Of a stretch of DNA of 64,000 nucleotides, positions 24,302-32,487 are shown piece by piece; position 1 is the first letter of the stretch, and each line of letters begins with the position of its first letter. This DNA is from Rubrobacter indicoceani. Lineage in GTDB: Bacteria > Actinomycetota > Rubrobacteria > Rubrobacterales > Rubrobacteraceae. The translations under genes were made by a program, and so were the position numbers. A model generated the notes under the pieces. That model saw only the letters and a list, made by a program, of their open reading frames with translations. It was not told where the DNA came from and did no database searches. Where the stretch lies: the NCBI RefSeq assembly GCF_003568865.1, contig NZ_CP031115.1:248001-312000 (forward strand), in the 5' to 3' direction.

Positions 24302-25657
24302 TCAGCCGAGGGCGCGCAGGGCCGCCGGGACGATCACCGCCGGGCGGGCGAGCGTCGCCGGATGGGACAGGAGGTTCTTGACGGCGAGCAGGTCGCGCGC
24401 TGTTCTTTTGTCACGGGCGGCGGATTTCAAGACCTCGCCGGAGACGCGGTGGAGGTATCTTCCGAGCAGACCGAGCTCCTCCGGGCCCTTCGCCGCCCAC
24501 TGACGGTCGCTTGTCGTGGTGGTGCGCCAGGCCGGGGCGACGGCGCGCGTCTGCGTCCTCTGGAACCGCCGCTCGAAGCCTGGGCCGCCGTGAGCGAGCG
24601 CGGCCTCCAGAGCCTTCGCCGACATCGCCGCGAGCGTCATACCCTGGCCGTAAGAGGGGTTCAGAACGCAGGCCGCATCGCCCGCAACAACGAAACCGGC
24701 GGGCATGCGGGCGCGGTCGTAGCGACGCCGGCGGTTTGCGGTGCGCCGGTAGCCGTACACCGGAGAGACCGGCTCTGCGGCCCTGATGGCCTCGTAGAAG
24801 GCCGAGCTGTGAAGGCGAGCCGCGTACTCTTCAAAGGTGCCGCCAGCATCGTTGCCGGAGGGGGGCTGCACGTCTCCGATACCGATAAGAACCGCCGTCG
24901 TGAGGCCGCCCTCGACGGTTCGGAGCGTCCCGCCGCGAGGGTTCTCCGGCCAGTCGGGCAACACGGCGATGCTCTTCGGGGCCGTGCCCGGCGGGGTCCT
25001 GTACCAGCGGGTTGCGTAGCCGAGCCGGGCGTCGGTGACCTCTTCCGCGGGCGGCCGGTAGCCTAGCCTCTGCAGCCAGTGCGGGGTCCGCGAGGCGTTG
25101 CCACTCGCGTCTACGACAAGGTCGGACTCGGTCTCCCGCACAATCGCCGGGCTGTCCCGCAGCCGCGAACCGACCCCGTAGACCCGACCTTTGGAGTGGA
25201 GCAGGCCCGTGGCCTCGGTCCTCTCGATAAAAGAGACGTTTGCGAGTCCTTCCACCCGGCGGCGCACCTCGTACTCGAGCAGGGAGCGGCTCACGGCGCG
25301 GAGGGTTATGCCCGAGACGAAGCGCGGCAGGCGGCCCTCCGGAAAGACCGTCAGAAGGTCGCGGCCCTGATCCAGCAAAGGCCCGCCAAGCTCCGAGAGC
25401 CGGTCGTCCAGACCGGGAAAGAAGCCTTCGAGAAGCTCGCTGCCGCGCGACGTCAGGGTGTGCAGGTGCCTGCCCTGCGGGACGCCCCGGCGGTCGTGCG
25501 GACCGTCCGGGAGCCCGTCCCGATCAAGGATCAGGACCTCGGAGAAAACGTCCGAGAGAACCCGCGCGGCGAGCAGACCGCACATTCCGGCCCCGATGAC
25601 CAGGGCGCGGCTGCCGGCGGATGGGCCGCTTTTTGCGCTGGGTTTTCCGGGTTTCAT
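24302..25657 (-). CDS. FAD-dependent monooxygenase-like oxidoreductase
   Basis: 451 residues. The FAD-binding Rossmann motif is ALVIGAGMCGLLAARVL (about 18-34) and the second FAD motif is GDAACVLNPSYGQGM near 345, placing it with epoxidase/hydroxylase-like flavoproteins of the geranylgeranyl-reductase/squalene-epoxidase superfamily. The R-RGVPQGRHLHTL segment near 60 is typical of the group that includes polyether epoxidases. The substrate is unknown. It stands alone; the terpene synthase gene is 9 kb away, so a joint pathway is not supported. Confidence 0.85.
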   Translation of the reverse strand: MKPGKPSAKSGPSAGSRALVIGAGMCGLLAARVLSDVFSEVLILDRDGLPDGPHDRRGVPQGRHLHTLTSRGSELLEGFFPGLDDRLSELGGPLLDQGRDLLTVFPEGRLPRFVSGITLRAVSRSLLEYEVRRRVEGLANVSFIERTEATGLLHSKGRVYGVGSRLRDSPAIVRETESDLVVDASGNASRTPHWLQRLGYRPPAEEVTDARLGYATRWYRTPPGTAPKSIAVLPDWPENPRGGTLRTVEGGLTTAVLIGIGDVQPPSGNDAGGTFEEYAARLHSSAFYEAIRAAEPVSPVYGYRRTANRRRRYDRARMPAGFVVAGDAACVLNPSYGQGMTLAAMSAKALEAALAHGGPGFERRFQRTQTRAVAPAWRTTTTSDRQWAAKGPEELGLLGRYLHRVSGEVLKSAARDKRTARDLLAVKNLLSHPATLARPAVIVPAALRALG

Positions 25658-25750
25658 GGTCGGGATTCTAACCGCCGGAACGCCGCCGCCCCGCGAAGCC
25701 TCACACCTCGCCGAAGAACCTTCGGGTCCGGGGAGGCGCAGCGGGCTTGC

Positions 25751-26353
25751 TCAGGCCCGCAGGACAAAGAACTCGCGTTCGGGGTCGTGTGCAGTGTCCG
25801 GGTCGCCGTCAACGAGGAGGTCGGCCCGTTCGCGGGTGCGGGCCTCGTCGAACATCCGCAGTTCCTGATCCGCCCAGCGTTCCCAGTGAGGTCGGAAAGC
25901 CTCGCCGTCGCGCTCGATGCCGCGTTTCATCCGCAGGTCCCTCGGGGCTTCCACCCAGATCAGGAAAACCGGGTAGCCCCGCGCCGCGCCGCTGCCGACG
26001 CCCTCCACGATCAGCGTTCCGCACTCCGGGACGCTGTGCCACTCGGCGTACCTCCCGAGATCCCAGTTGAAGCGCCGGTAGCGGGCCGGACGATGTTCCA
26101 GGAGCGGCTCGAGTACCCACTCGACAAGCTTCGAGGTCGAATCCGCAAGCCCGTTCCAGCCGGGGTAGAGGTCGTCGAGGTGGACGGTCGGACAGACCAT
26201 CTGCGCCGCAAGCCGGGCTGCGAAGGTCGTCTTGCCGGAGCCGGACGGGCCGTCCACGCACACTACCTGCGTCGCGCCGAGGCGGGGGGCGGACGCCCGG
26301 ATGCGCCGGGCCAGGCCGGAGAAAGTGCGGGCATCATCCACGGGCTTCTCCAT
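25751..26353 (-). CDS. P-loop nucleoside kinase-like protein (uridine-kinase superfamily)
   Basis: 200 residues from the ATG at 26353. Walker A is GPSGSGKT (35-42). A HLDDLYPGWNGL strand gives the acidic residues typical of uridine/pantothenate-kinase-like enzymes, and LIVEGVGSG corresponds to the next core strand. It ends with REFFVLRA. Such proteins are widespread in actinobacteria beside cell-wall or lipid genes and phosphorylate nucleosides or related small molecules; the substrate here is unknown. It is divergent from the phospholipid methyltransferase operon. Confidence 0.8.
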   Translation of the reverse strand: MEKPVDDARTFSGLARRIRASAPRLGATQVVCVDGPSGSGKTTFAARLAAQMVCPTVHLDDLYPGWNGLADSTSKLVEWVLEPLLEHRPARYRRFNWDLGRYAEWHSVPECGTLIVEGVGSGAARGYPVFLIWVEAPRDLRMKRGIERDGEAFRPHWERWADQELRMFDEARTRERADLLVDGDPDTAHDPEREFFVLRA

Positions 26354-26459
26354 ACCGTAAAAGATAGCAGGCTCACGCACGCGCCCGTCAGAGCCCGACG
26401 GCTGGTGTAGAGTAAACGGCGTTTGTAGAGGCCACACGGAGACAGGTGAGAAAAGGACT

Positions 26460-27053
26460 TTGGAAAGGCTGGACCTTCGGCGGCGGATGCTCTTCGCGCT
26501 CTCGATGCTCAAAAACCCCCGGCAGGTCGGAGCCGTCTGGCCGACCTCGCGCCGCGCTGTTTCCGACCTTCTCGACATGAGCGACCTTTCACGGGCGCGA
26601 ACGGTGCTTGAGTTCGGGGTCGGGACCGGCGTCTATACAGCCGGGATACTGCAGAGGCTCTCCCAGAACGCCCGGCTTATCGCCTTCGAGGTGGACCACG
26701 AGCTCGCCGACCTTGTCTTCAGCAGAACCCCCGACCCGCGCCTCAGGGTCGTAAAAGACTCGGCCGAACGCGCCGGCGAATACCTCGGCGGCGGCCCGGC
26801 GGACGCGGTTGTGAGCAGCCTGCCGTTCACGACGCTGCCGCCTCCCGTCGGGCGAAACATCCTTGACCTTGTACCGGAGATACTCGCGCCGGACGGGGTG
26901 TTTCTGGTGCTCCAGTACTCGCGCGGCATCCAGGCCGACCTCGAGGCGCGCTTCGCTTCGGTCGAGCGGATAATTTCGCCGCTCAACGTGCCGCCCGCTT
27001 TTCTGTACCGCTGTATGGCCCCGCTTGGACCGGAGGAGGTCGATGCGCCGTGA
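26460..27053 (+). CDS. Phospholipid N-methyltransferase-like protein
   Basis: 197 residues from a TTG with GAGAAAAGGA upstream. The N-terminal FALSMLKNPRQVGAVWPTS motif and SAM motif I VLEFGVGTGVYT (49-60), followed by AFEVD and AVVSSLPFTTLP, match PmtA-type phosphatidylethanolamine methyltransferases, which descend from rRNA adenine dimethylases. It would convert phosphatidylethanolamine stepwise to phosphatidylcholine at the membrane. It overlaps psd, and psd overlaps pssA, so the order methylase-decarboxylase-synthase forms one operon for the whole route. Confidence 0.8.
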   Translation: MERLDLRRRMLFALSMLKNPRQVGAVWPTSRRAVSDLLDMSDLSRARTVLEFGVGTGVYTAGILQRLSQNARLIAFEVDHELADLVFSRTPDPRLRVVKDSAERAGEYLGGGPADAVVSSLPFTTLPPPVGRNILDLVPEILAPDGVFLVLQYSRGIQADLEARFASVERIISPLNVPPAFLYRCMAPLGPEEVDAP

Positions 27054-27724
27054 TGACCCGTAGAACCTGGAGCGTGGCACGGCGGTACTTTTTGCCGGTG
27101 TTCGCGGCTGGAGCCCTGCTGCGGCTTTTCGGGCGGCGGCGGCTCGGCGGGGCGGTCCTTGCCCTTGCGGCCTCCATCATCTTCTTTTTTCGCGACCCGG
27201 AGCGCGAGACGGCGCGGGGGGTTCTCTCCGTGTACGCCCCGGCGGACGGCCTCGTAACGGACGTTGAGGAGGTCGAAGACGCAACCCTCGGGCGGGCCGT
27301 CCGCATCAGCATCTTCCTGAACCTGCACAACGTGCACGTGGGCCGCGCACCGTTCGGCGGTCACATACGCAGCATGGAGGAGATAGAAGGCGGTTACGCC
27401 CCCGCGCTATTTGGCGGAAGCGGCGAGAACTACCGCATAAGGGCGGTTGTAGACGGGGAGTTCGGGGCATACGTGCTTGTTCAGAAGGCGGGTATGATCG
27501 CCCGACGGATAACCCCCTTTGTCCTGCCGGGCGACAGAGTGCGTTCCGGCGAACGGGTGTGTGTGATCCACTTCGGGAGCCGCACCGACGTGCTGTTTCC
27601 GAAGGGCTCGGTGGAGGCGCTGATCTCCGAAGGAGAACGCGTGAGAGCCGGTATGACCGAGATAGCCCGCTACCGGCCCGCCGGGGATGGAGACGCGCCT
27701 GACCGGCGGGCCCCCGGGTCTTGA
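27050..27724 (+). CDS. psd: Phosphatidylserine decarboxylase (short type)
   Basis: 224 residues; it overlaps the methyltransferase stop by four bases (GTG or the next ATG). One membrane stretch lies at about 33-48. The core reads FRDPERE, YAPADGLVTDVEEV and LNLHNVHVGRAPFGG. The self-cleavage site is HFGSRTDVLFP, where G176-S177 would give the pyruvoyl group on S177. It decarboxylates phosphatidylserine to phosphatidylethanolamine. The short form is typical of actinobacteria and of archaeal-like Psd. Confidence 0.92.
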   Translation: MMTRRTWSVARRYFLPVFAAGALLRLFGRRRLGGAVLALAASIIFFFRDPERETARGVLSVYAPADGLVTDVEEVEDATLGRAVRISIFLNLHNVHVGRAPFGGHIRSMEEIEGGYAPALFGGSGENYRIRAVVDGEFGAYVLVQKAGMIARRITPFVLPGDRVRSGERVCVIHFGSRTDVLFPKGSVEALISEGERVRAGMTEIARYRPAGDGDAPDRRAPGS

Positions 27725-28275
27725 ACGACCGGCGGCTTTTGACCCTGCCGAACCTCGCGACCTTCGGCAACCTCGCCGCCGGCTTCTCCGCGCTTGTCTT
27801 CGCGGCGCAGGGGGACTTCTCCCGAGCAGCCATTCTTGTCGGGGTGGCCGCCGTCTTTGACCTGCTCGACGGGATAATCGCCCGGCAGGCCGACGCCGGG
27901 AGCGAGTTCGGCGCGAACCTTGATTCCCTCGCCGACCTTGTATCCTTCGGGGTTGTCCCCGCGCTCGCTCTCTTTCTCTCTTCGCTCTCCGAGTTCGGCT
28001 CGTTCGGGGTTGCGGCGGCGGCTCTTTTCGTTGTTTCCGGGGCCGTCCGACTTGCCCGGTTTCCGCTCGTCAAGGACCACCGGGTCTTTGTGGGCCTCCC
28101 GATACCACCCGCCGGCCTTGTAGTCGTCTGCCTTGCCCTTTTCGGCCCGCCCCCCGCCGTCGCCCTCGCCACCGTTCTTGCTCTCGGCTTGCTGATGGTG
28201 AGCGTCTTCCCGTTCCCGACCCTCCGCAGCTTTCTCGACCGCCGGGGGGAAGACCGCGAGGGACGTCCCGAGTAG
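27721..28275 (+). CDS. pssA: CDP-diacylglycerol-serine O-phosphatidyltransferase
   Basis: 184 residues from a TTG that overlaps the psd stop. The CDP-alcohol phosphatidyltransferase motif is D50-G-x2-A-R-x8-G64-x3-D68-x3-D72, with the ordinary 8-residue gap. The protein has about six membrane segments and starts LTLPNLATFGNLAAGF, typical of PssA. It makes phosphatidylserine, the substrate of the adjacent decarboxylase. No clear terminator follows in the 146 bases before the next ribosome site. Confidence 0.93.
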   Translation: MNDRRLLTLPNLATFGNLAAGFSALVFAAQGDFSRAAILVGVAAVFDLLDGIIARQADAGSEFGANLDSLADLVSFGVVPALALFLSSLSEFGSFGVAAAALFVVSGAVRLARFPLVKDHRVFVGLPIPPAGLVVVCLALFGPPPAVALATVLALGLLMVSVFPFPTLRSFLDRRGEDREGRPE

Positions 28276-28421
28276 CTTCTGCGGAGCGGAATACCCGGCC
28301 CCGGAAACCAGAGCCACGACCGCTGCGTATACGGTTACAGTACGGGGTTGCACCTATGGTTGCATCTACATTCAGATGGAATATCCGGGTTGCGTGATGC
28401 ATAGTTAGCGGAGGAGCGGTA

Positions 28422-28493
28422 TGGGAAGAAGTCGGGCGATCTCTCCGGCAAGGGTAGTGGATCTCCAGGGGGTGTTGAGGAAGTGGACGTAGA
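28422..28493 (+). CDS. Leader micro-ORF before the SPFH genes
   Basis: A 23-codon frame with a strong GGAGGAG (28411-28417) four bases before its ATG. It ends eight bases beyond the GTG of the SPFH gene and is in another frame. It may feed ribosomes to the weak SPFH start by coupling. The alternative is a frameshift that cut off the original SPFH N-terminus. Confidence 0.35.
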
Positions 28494-30150
28494 ACAGCAG
28501 GTTCGCAGAGGGGTAAGGCGCGGGGTCGAGCGGGCGACCGGAGGCGACGGAAACGGGGCGGTCGAGCAGTTCCGGGTAAACGCCCAGGATTTCCTTTCGG
28601 CGCGGGAGCTCGGTGAGTCGGTCAGCACCCGCATCGAGGCCCATACGGTCCCGCTCGACGAGGCACAGGAGGTTCTCGGGCGCAGCTTCCCCGAACGCGC
28701 CGAGGGCGGACGGTACACCAACGTCATCTCCCCGGTGGTCATGCCGAAGTCCCGGCTTGCGCTGTGGCCGTTTATCGTGGCTTTCTTTGCCCTGCTGGGC
28801 CTTGTGGCGAGCGTCTTGGTGCTGCTTGCAACCGGACCGAACCCGGCTCTCGCCCTGCTCGGGCCGCACCTGTGGCTGCTGCTTCTGGTGTACGCGGCCT
28901 TCAGCTGGTGGCGGCGGTCGCTGGTGATGGTGCCGGAAGGCTCGGCCGCGCTCATCACGCGCTTCGGGAAGCTGGAGGAGGTCGCCGGACCGGGACGCAA
29001 GACGCTATTCTCGCCCTGGAAGCGGGTGAGTTATATAGTCAATACAACAAGAGAGTATCCTTACAACGCCCCTATTCGGGAGGCCCCGACAAGCGGACGG
29101 GTCAACGCGAGCGTGGACCTGTTCCTTCAGTTCAAGATCGAGAACCCGGCGGAGTTTATCTTTGCGCTGGGCGGGGTGAAGGGTTTCTCGGACAAGCTGG
29201 AGAACGCCATCAGCGAGGTAACGCGGACGATGATCTACGAACAGAGGGCCGAGGCTATTTACGACCTTGTCGGCGAGAGCACGAACATCTTTATCGAGGC
29301 GTTAAACCAGCAGTTTCTACCGGCGGTCAGGTTTATGAGCGCGAACATCACCCACGCGGAGCCGTCAAGCCAGGAGTACCGGATGGACCTCGCCTCGCCG
29401 GAGATGGTGCGCGTCGCAAAGGAGGCCTACACCTACGAGTACGAGCTTGGACTGAAAAAGCAGCAGAACGAGGGTGAGCTGAACCGCGAGCTTGCGTCGC
29501 TGAAAGAGACGCTCTCCGCGATACAGGCCGAGATAGCGACCTACCAGGCGCAGATGGACACCGCCCGCGAGCGGGAGACAAACCGGGCCAACGCCAGCGC
29601 GCGCCAGCGGATGGTCGAGGCCGAGAGCGAGGCGAAGGCCAACTCGGCGCTCCTAGAGGCTCAGGCTCTGGACATCCGCGCCGTGAGCGGGGCGACCGCG
29701 CCGGAGATACTTGAGTACCGCTTCCAGAACGAGGTTCTCGAGAGGCTCGAAGAAGTAGCACGGAACCTGCCGCAGGTTGTGCAGCTCGGAGGGGACGGGG
29801 AGCATCCGGTCGACTTTCTGGCGATCGCGAAGCGGATGGTCGGGAGCGGGGACGACCCGCTTTATTCGGCGGAGGATATGGAGATGATCCGGAGCCGCAT
29901 GTTCGAGATACAGGGCCGCATCGAGGGCCGGGAAGAAGAACTCACCGGGCTTCGAAGGGCGGATCAGGTCGAGGAAACGGAGCCGGACGCTGCAGGCTCC
30001 GACGCTGCCGAACAGGACGAGAAGATAGAGGAGATACGGCAGTCCGTAACCGACGAGGCCGTTCAGGAGCGGGTGGAGAATATCTCCCGCACCGGAAACA
30101 CAAAAGGCTCGAACGGGACCGGAAACTCCGAGCCGGGGGGTAACTCGTGA
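28483..30150 (+). CDS. SPFH (band 7) membrane protein 1
   Basis: 555 residues from a GTG. Order: a charged N-terminal region (1-90), two membrane segments (about 95-118 and 124-146), an SPFH domain (about 150-310: VPEGSAALITRFGKLEEVAG and VDLFLQFKIENPAEFIFALG), a long coiled coil (about 325-410), and an acidic tail. The layout is like HflK/flotillin proteins that form membrane cages. The next gene overlaps by four bases and encodes a second SPFH protein with the same two-segment hairpin, so they probably form a hetero-oligomer, as HflK and HflC do. The function is inferred. Confidence 0.85.
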   Translation: MDVEQQVRRGVRRGVERATGGDGNGAVEQFRVNAQDFLSARELGESVSTRIEAHTVPLDEAQEVLGRSFPERAEGGRYTNVISPVVMPKSRLALWPFIVAFFALLGLVASVLVLLATGPNPALALLGPHLWLLLLVYAAFSWWRRSLVMVPEGSAALITRFGKLEEVAGPGRKTLFSPWKRVSYIVNTTREYPYNAPIREAPTSGRVNASVDLFLQFKIENPAEFIFALGGVKGFSDKLENAISEVTRTMIYEQRAEAIYDLVGESTNIFIEALNQQFLPAVRFMSANITHAEPSSQEYRMDLASPEMVRVAKEAYTYEYELGLKKQQNEGELNRELASLKETLSAIQAEIATYQAQMDTARERETNRANASARQRMVEAESEAKANSALLEAQALDIRAVSGATAPEILEYRFQNEVLERLEEVARNLPQVVQLGGDGEHPVDFLAIAKRMVGSGDDPLYSAEDMEMIRSRMFEIQGRIEGREEELTGLRRADQVEETEPDAAGSDAAEQDEKIEEIRQSVTDEAVQERVENISRTGNTKGSNGTGNSEPGGNS

Positions 30151-31472
30151 GCGCGATGCAGGTCAGACAGTTCTCGAAGATAAAGGAAGTCGTCGCGGGG
30201 TGGTCTCAGATACAGGGCTTTCTGCGTGGCGGCGATGAGGGTACGCTGGTTCCGGTGGTCATACCGAAAGACCGCCGAAGGCTCGGGTGGGTCTTTCTGC
30301 TCGGCCTCGCGCTGTTCTTTGTCGGGGCGGGGGTGTTCTCGGGTAGCGGGGCGATTCTGGCTCTGGCCCTCTTTGTCACCGTTCTTCTCGTCCTCATCGC
30401 GGCGTTCTGGGCGTGGCGCGGGGCGATAGTCGAGATCGAACAGGGGACGACCGGCGTTCTGACGCGCTACGGGAAGATAGTCGGCACGCTCCCGCCGGGC
30501 CGACACTACCTCTGGTTTCCCTGGAGCAAGGTGGATTTCGTCGTGGATACCTCGACGGAGATTCCGTACCTCGCACCGGTCGTCTCCTGCCCGACGCAGG
30601 AGAACGTCCCCCTGAAGTCCATAGAGTTTTTTCTGAAGTTCAAGATAGACGACCCGGTAGCGTTCGTGCGGACCCTCGGCGCATCCAACTTCGACCTTGT
30701 ACTGTCGAGCGCGGTGCAGGACGCGATAAGGCAGCGGAGCCGGCTGGTGAAAACGGAACAGGCATACGACCTGCGCGGCTCTGACGTGGAAGACATGCGC
30801 GACACGCTCAACCGGCAGTTGGAGCGTTACGGCGTCCGGATACTCGGGGCGAACATCCCGGACGTGCAGCTACCGGATCAGTACCAGCAGCATCTGGCGA
30901 CCCGCGAGCGGGTGAGCAAGGAGCTTGCGGCGTACGAGCGGGAGTGGGAGCTTGTCCGCAAGCAGCGCATAGATACTTTGCTTATGGAGATAGAGCGGGC
31001 AAAGAAAGACCGCGAGGCGCGGCTCGTCGAGGTGAACGCGGCGAGGAACCGCGCCCGGCAGGACGTTGCGCGGATGCTGGAGGAGCGCGAGACGGAGGCC
31101 CAGAAGGTCCGGATGGAGATCGAGACCAAGGGCCGCACCGCGCTGATCGAAGCCGAGAACGAGGCGAAGGCTCTGACGCATCTCGGGCAGGCGTACCGTG
31201 ACAACCGGGCCGTCCTTCAGTACGAACTTGCAAGAAAGCGCGTCGCGGTCGGGGAGAAGCTGATGCAGAACGCTCCGCGGCCGGTGATCGTACAGGGCGC
31301 AGGTGCAGAGGGTTCTGCGCTGTCTACCCTGATGCTCGCGAGGATGCTGCCGGCGATGGAGCCTGCAAACGGCGGCAACGGCGCAAAGGGTGAGATCGGA
31401 CGCGTCCTGCAGACCGGGCGCGACCTCGAAGACGAGCTTCGGGAAAAAGCCGGGGGCGAGGAGCGACGTTAG
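30147..31472 (+). CDS. SPFH (band 7) membrane protein 2
   Basis: 441 residues, overlapping gene 1 by four bases (GTGA). Two membrane segments lie at about 50-66 and 71-90, then IEQGTTGVLTRYGKIVGTLP starts the SPFH domain (to about 255). A heptad-rich, Arg/Glu coiled coil follows (about 255-345), and a short Gly/Asn region before an acidic-basic end. It lacks the 50-residue N-terminal extension and long acidic tail of its partner. It stays close to the membrane and probably assembles with protein 1; no protease gene (such as ftsH) is adjacent. Confidence 0.85.
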   Translation: MSAMQVRQFSKIKEVVAGWSQIQGFLRGGDEGTLVPVVIPKDRRRLGWVFLLGLALFFVGAGVFSGSGAILALALFVTVLLVLIAAFWAWRGAIVEIEQGTTGVLTRYGKIVGTLPPGRHYLWFPWSKVDFVVDTSTEIPYLAPVVSCPTQENVPLKSIEFFLKFKIDDPVAFVRTLGASNFDLVLSSAVQDAIRQRSRLVKTEQAYDLRGSDVEDMRDTLNRQLERYGVRILGANIPDVQLPDQYQQHLATRERVSKELAAYEREWELVRKQRIDTLLMEIERAKKDREARLVEVNAARNRARQDVARMLEERETEAQKVRMEIETKGRTALIEAENEAKALTHLGQAYRDNRAVLQYELARKRVAVGEKLMQNAPRPVIVQGAGAEGSALSTLMLARMLPAMEPANGGNGAKGEIGRVLQTGRDLEDELREKAGGEERR

Positions 31473-31502
31473 TCCGGCGGGCTGGGTGAAGTCGGGCGTG
31501 GA

Positions 31503-32159
31503 TCAGAAGCGGCGAAGAGTCGACCCGGGGGTCGGGCCATCTGGATCTTCCCTGTTGCTTGGCCCGTCGGACAGCCCGCCTAGCAGCAGGAGAGAATACC
31601 CGAAGGAGATCCAGGCCACCGCCCCCGGCACGCCGGTCTGAAGCCCCGGAACCCCGAAGAGCAGCGTCTCCCACAAACCACCCGAGCCTAACTGCCCGAG
31701 GAGCGGAAGCTCCAGAAACGAAACCATAAAGAGCAGCAGCGCCCGCCCGAAAAGGATGTCCGAGCGGACAAGGGCGAAGGCGAAAAGCGCTACCCCGACC
31801 GGACGGACCCAGAGCGCAAGCACCGAGACCGCGAGGTACAGTCGGCCCGATTCCGCCCCGCTCAGGGACATGACCCCGTACACGACGAGGCTTACCAGCG
31901 AGAGCAGCACGACCGCCGCGCCGAGCGAAGCCCACAGCGACCCTTCCGCGCCGCCCTCGGATACTATGAGTGGATAGAGCCACAGTACGCTCGCGGTAAC
32001 GAGGACCGTCCCGATGACGCTCAGGGTAAAGAAAGCCGCCGGGAGCCAGCCGCCTGCAGCGAGAAAGGCAGACCAGAGCGCTGACGGCAGGAGCAGCACA
32101 CCCCCGACTATGGCGGCGTACCCCCCGACCCCCGGCACGCCCGAAGAAATCCCGTACAT
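31503..32159 (-). CDS. Hypothetical multi-pass membrane protein
   Basis: 218 residues with about six hydrophobic segments (near 13-32, 40-66, 77-98, 107-126, 133-150, 165-192). The ATG at 32159 opens MYGISSGVPGVGGYAAIVGG. The soluble C-terminus (GLSDGPSNREDPDGPTPGST) is short and polar. I recognise no family. It is tail-to-tail with the SPFH operon (30 bases between) and divergent from the terC leader. Confidence 0.65.
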   Translation of the reverse strand: MYGISSGVPGVGGYAAIVGGVLLLPSALWSAFLAAGGWLPAAFFTLSVIGTVLVTASVLWLYPLIVSEGGAEGSLWASLGAAVVLLSLVSLVVYGVMSLSGAESGRLYLAVSVLALWVRPVGVALFAFALVRSDILFGRALLLFMVSFLELPLLGQLGSGGLWETLLFGVPGLQTGVPGAVAWISFGYSLLLLGGLSDGPSNREDPDGPTPGSTLRRF

Positions 32160-32261
32160 GCAGCGCAGTCTAGCCCGACCCCGCCTACCGTGCCAACCCG
32201 CACCGCCGGGTATAAGACCCGGAAACGACCTTGAAAACAGTTTGTCTATTGGCTAGCATGT

Positions 32262-32385
32262 AGAAAGTTCGGGGAGTAACCGCCCGTGTTTGCGGGTTCG
32301 GCCGGTCGTCAGTACGAGGTTCGACCTCCGGTTGGTCGGGGCGCGCGCCGTTTGGCGTAAGCGTTGGATGAGACCGTTCGTTGTT
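32262..32385 (+). promoter_or_regulatory. yybP-ykoY (Mn2+) riboswitch candidate
   Basis: Conserved pieces of the yybP-ykoY aptamer occur in order with normal spacing: GGGGAGTAACCGCCCG (from 32271), GGTCGTCAGTACGAGG (from 32304) and GGATGAGACC (32366-32375). These are the two loop-side strands that build the Mn2+ pocket, plus the cross-strand arm. The outer P1 helix pairs only weakly by eye. The element precedes terC, a classical target of this riboswitch. Known members turn on metal-export genes when Mn2+ is high. Confidence 0.8.
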
Positions 32386-32393
32386 GGCAGCGT

Positions 32394-32427
32394 GCCGCGG
32401 CGATTCGGTTTCTCGCGGCCTTTCTTG
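32394..32427 (+). terminator. Probable riboswitch expression-platform terminator
   Basis: GCCGCG (32394-32399) pairs with CGCGGC (32414-32419), followed by CTTTCTT. It lies just after the aptamer and just before the ribosome site at 32429, as expected for a platform that ends transcription unless metal is bound. Confidence 0.55.
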
Positions 32428-32439
32428 CGGGAGGTGGTT

Positions 32440-32487
32440 ATGTCCGGGTTGGTTCTCTGGTCTGTAGCGGGGGCGTATCGTGGTTGA
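32440..32487 (+). CDS. Leader micro-ORF before terC
   Basis: A 15-codon frame with GGGAGG (32429-32434) five bases upstream of its ATG. Its TGA lies a few bases inside terC, in another frame, so ribosomes could reinitiate at the terC GTG. The peptide is hydrophobic and short. It may serve only as a translational feeder. Confidence 0.35.
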   Translation: MSGLVLWSVAGAYRG

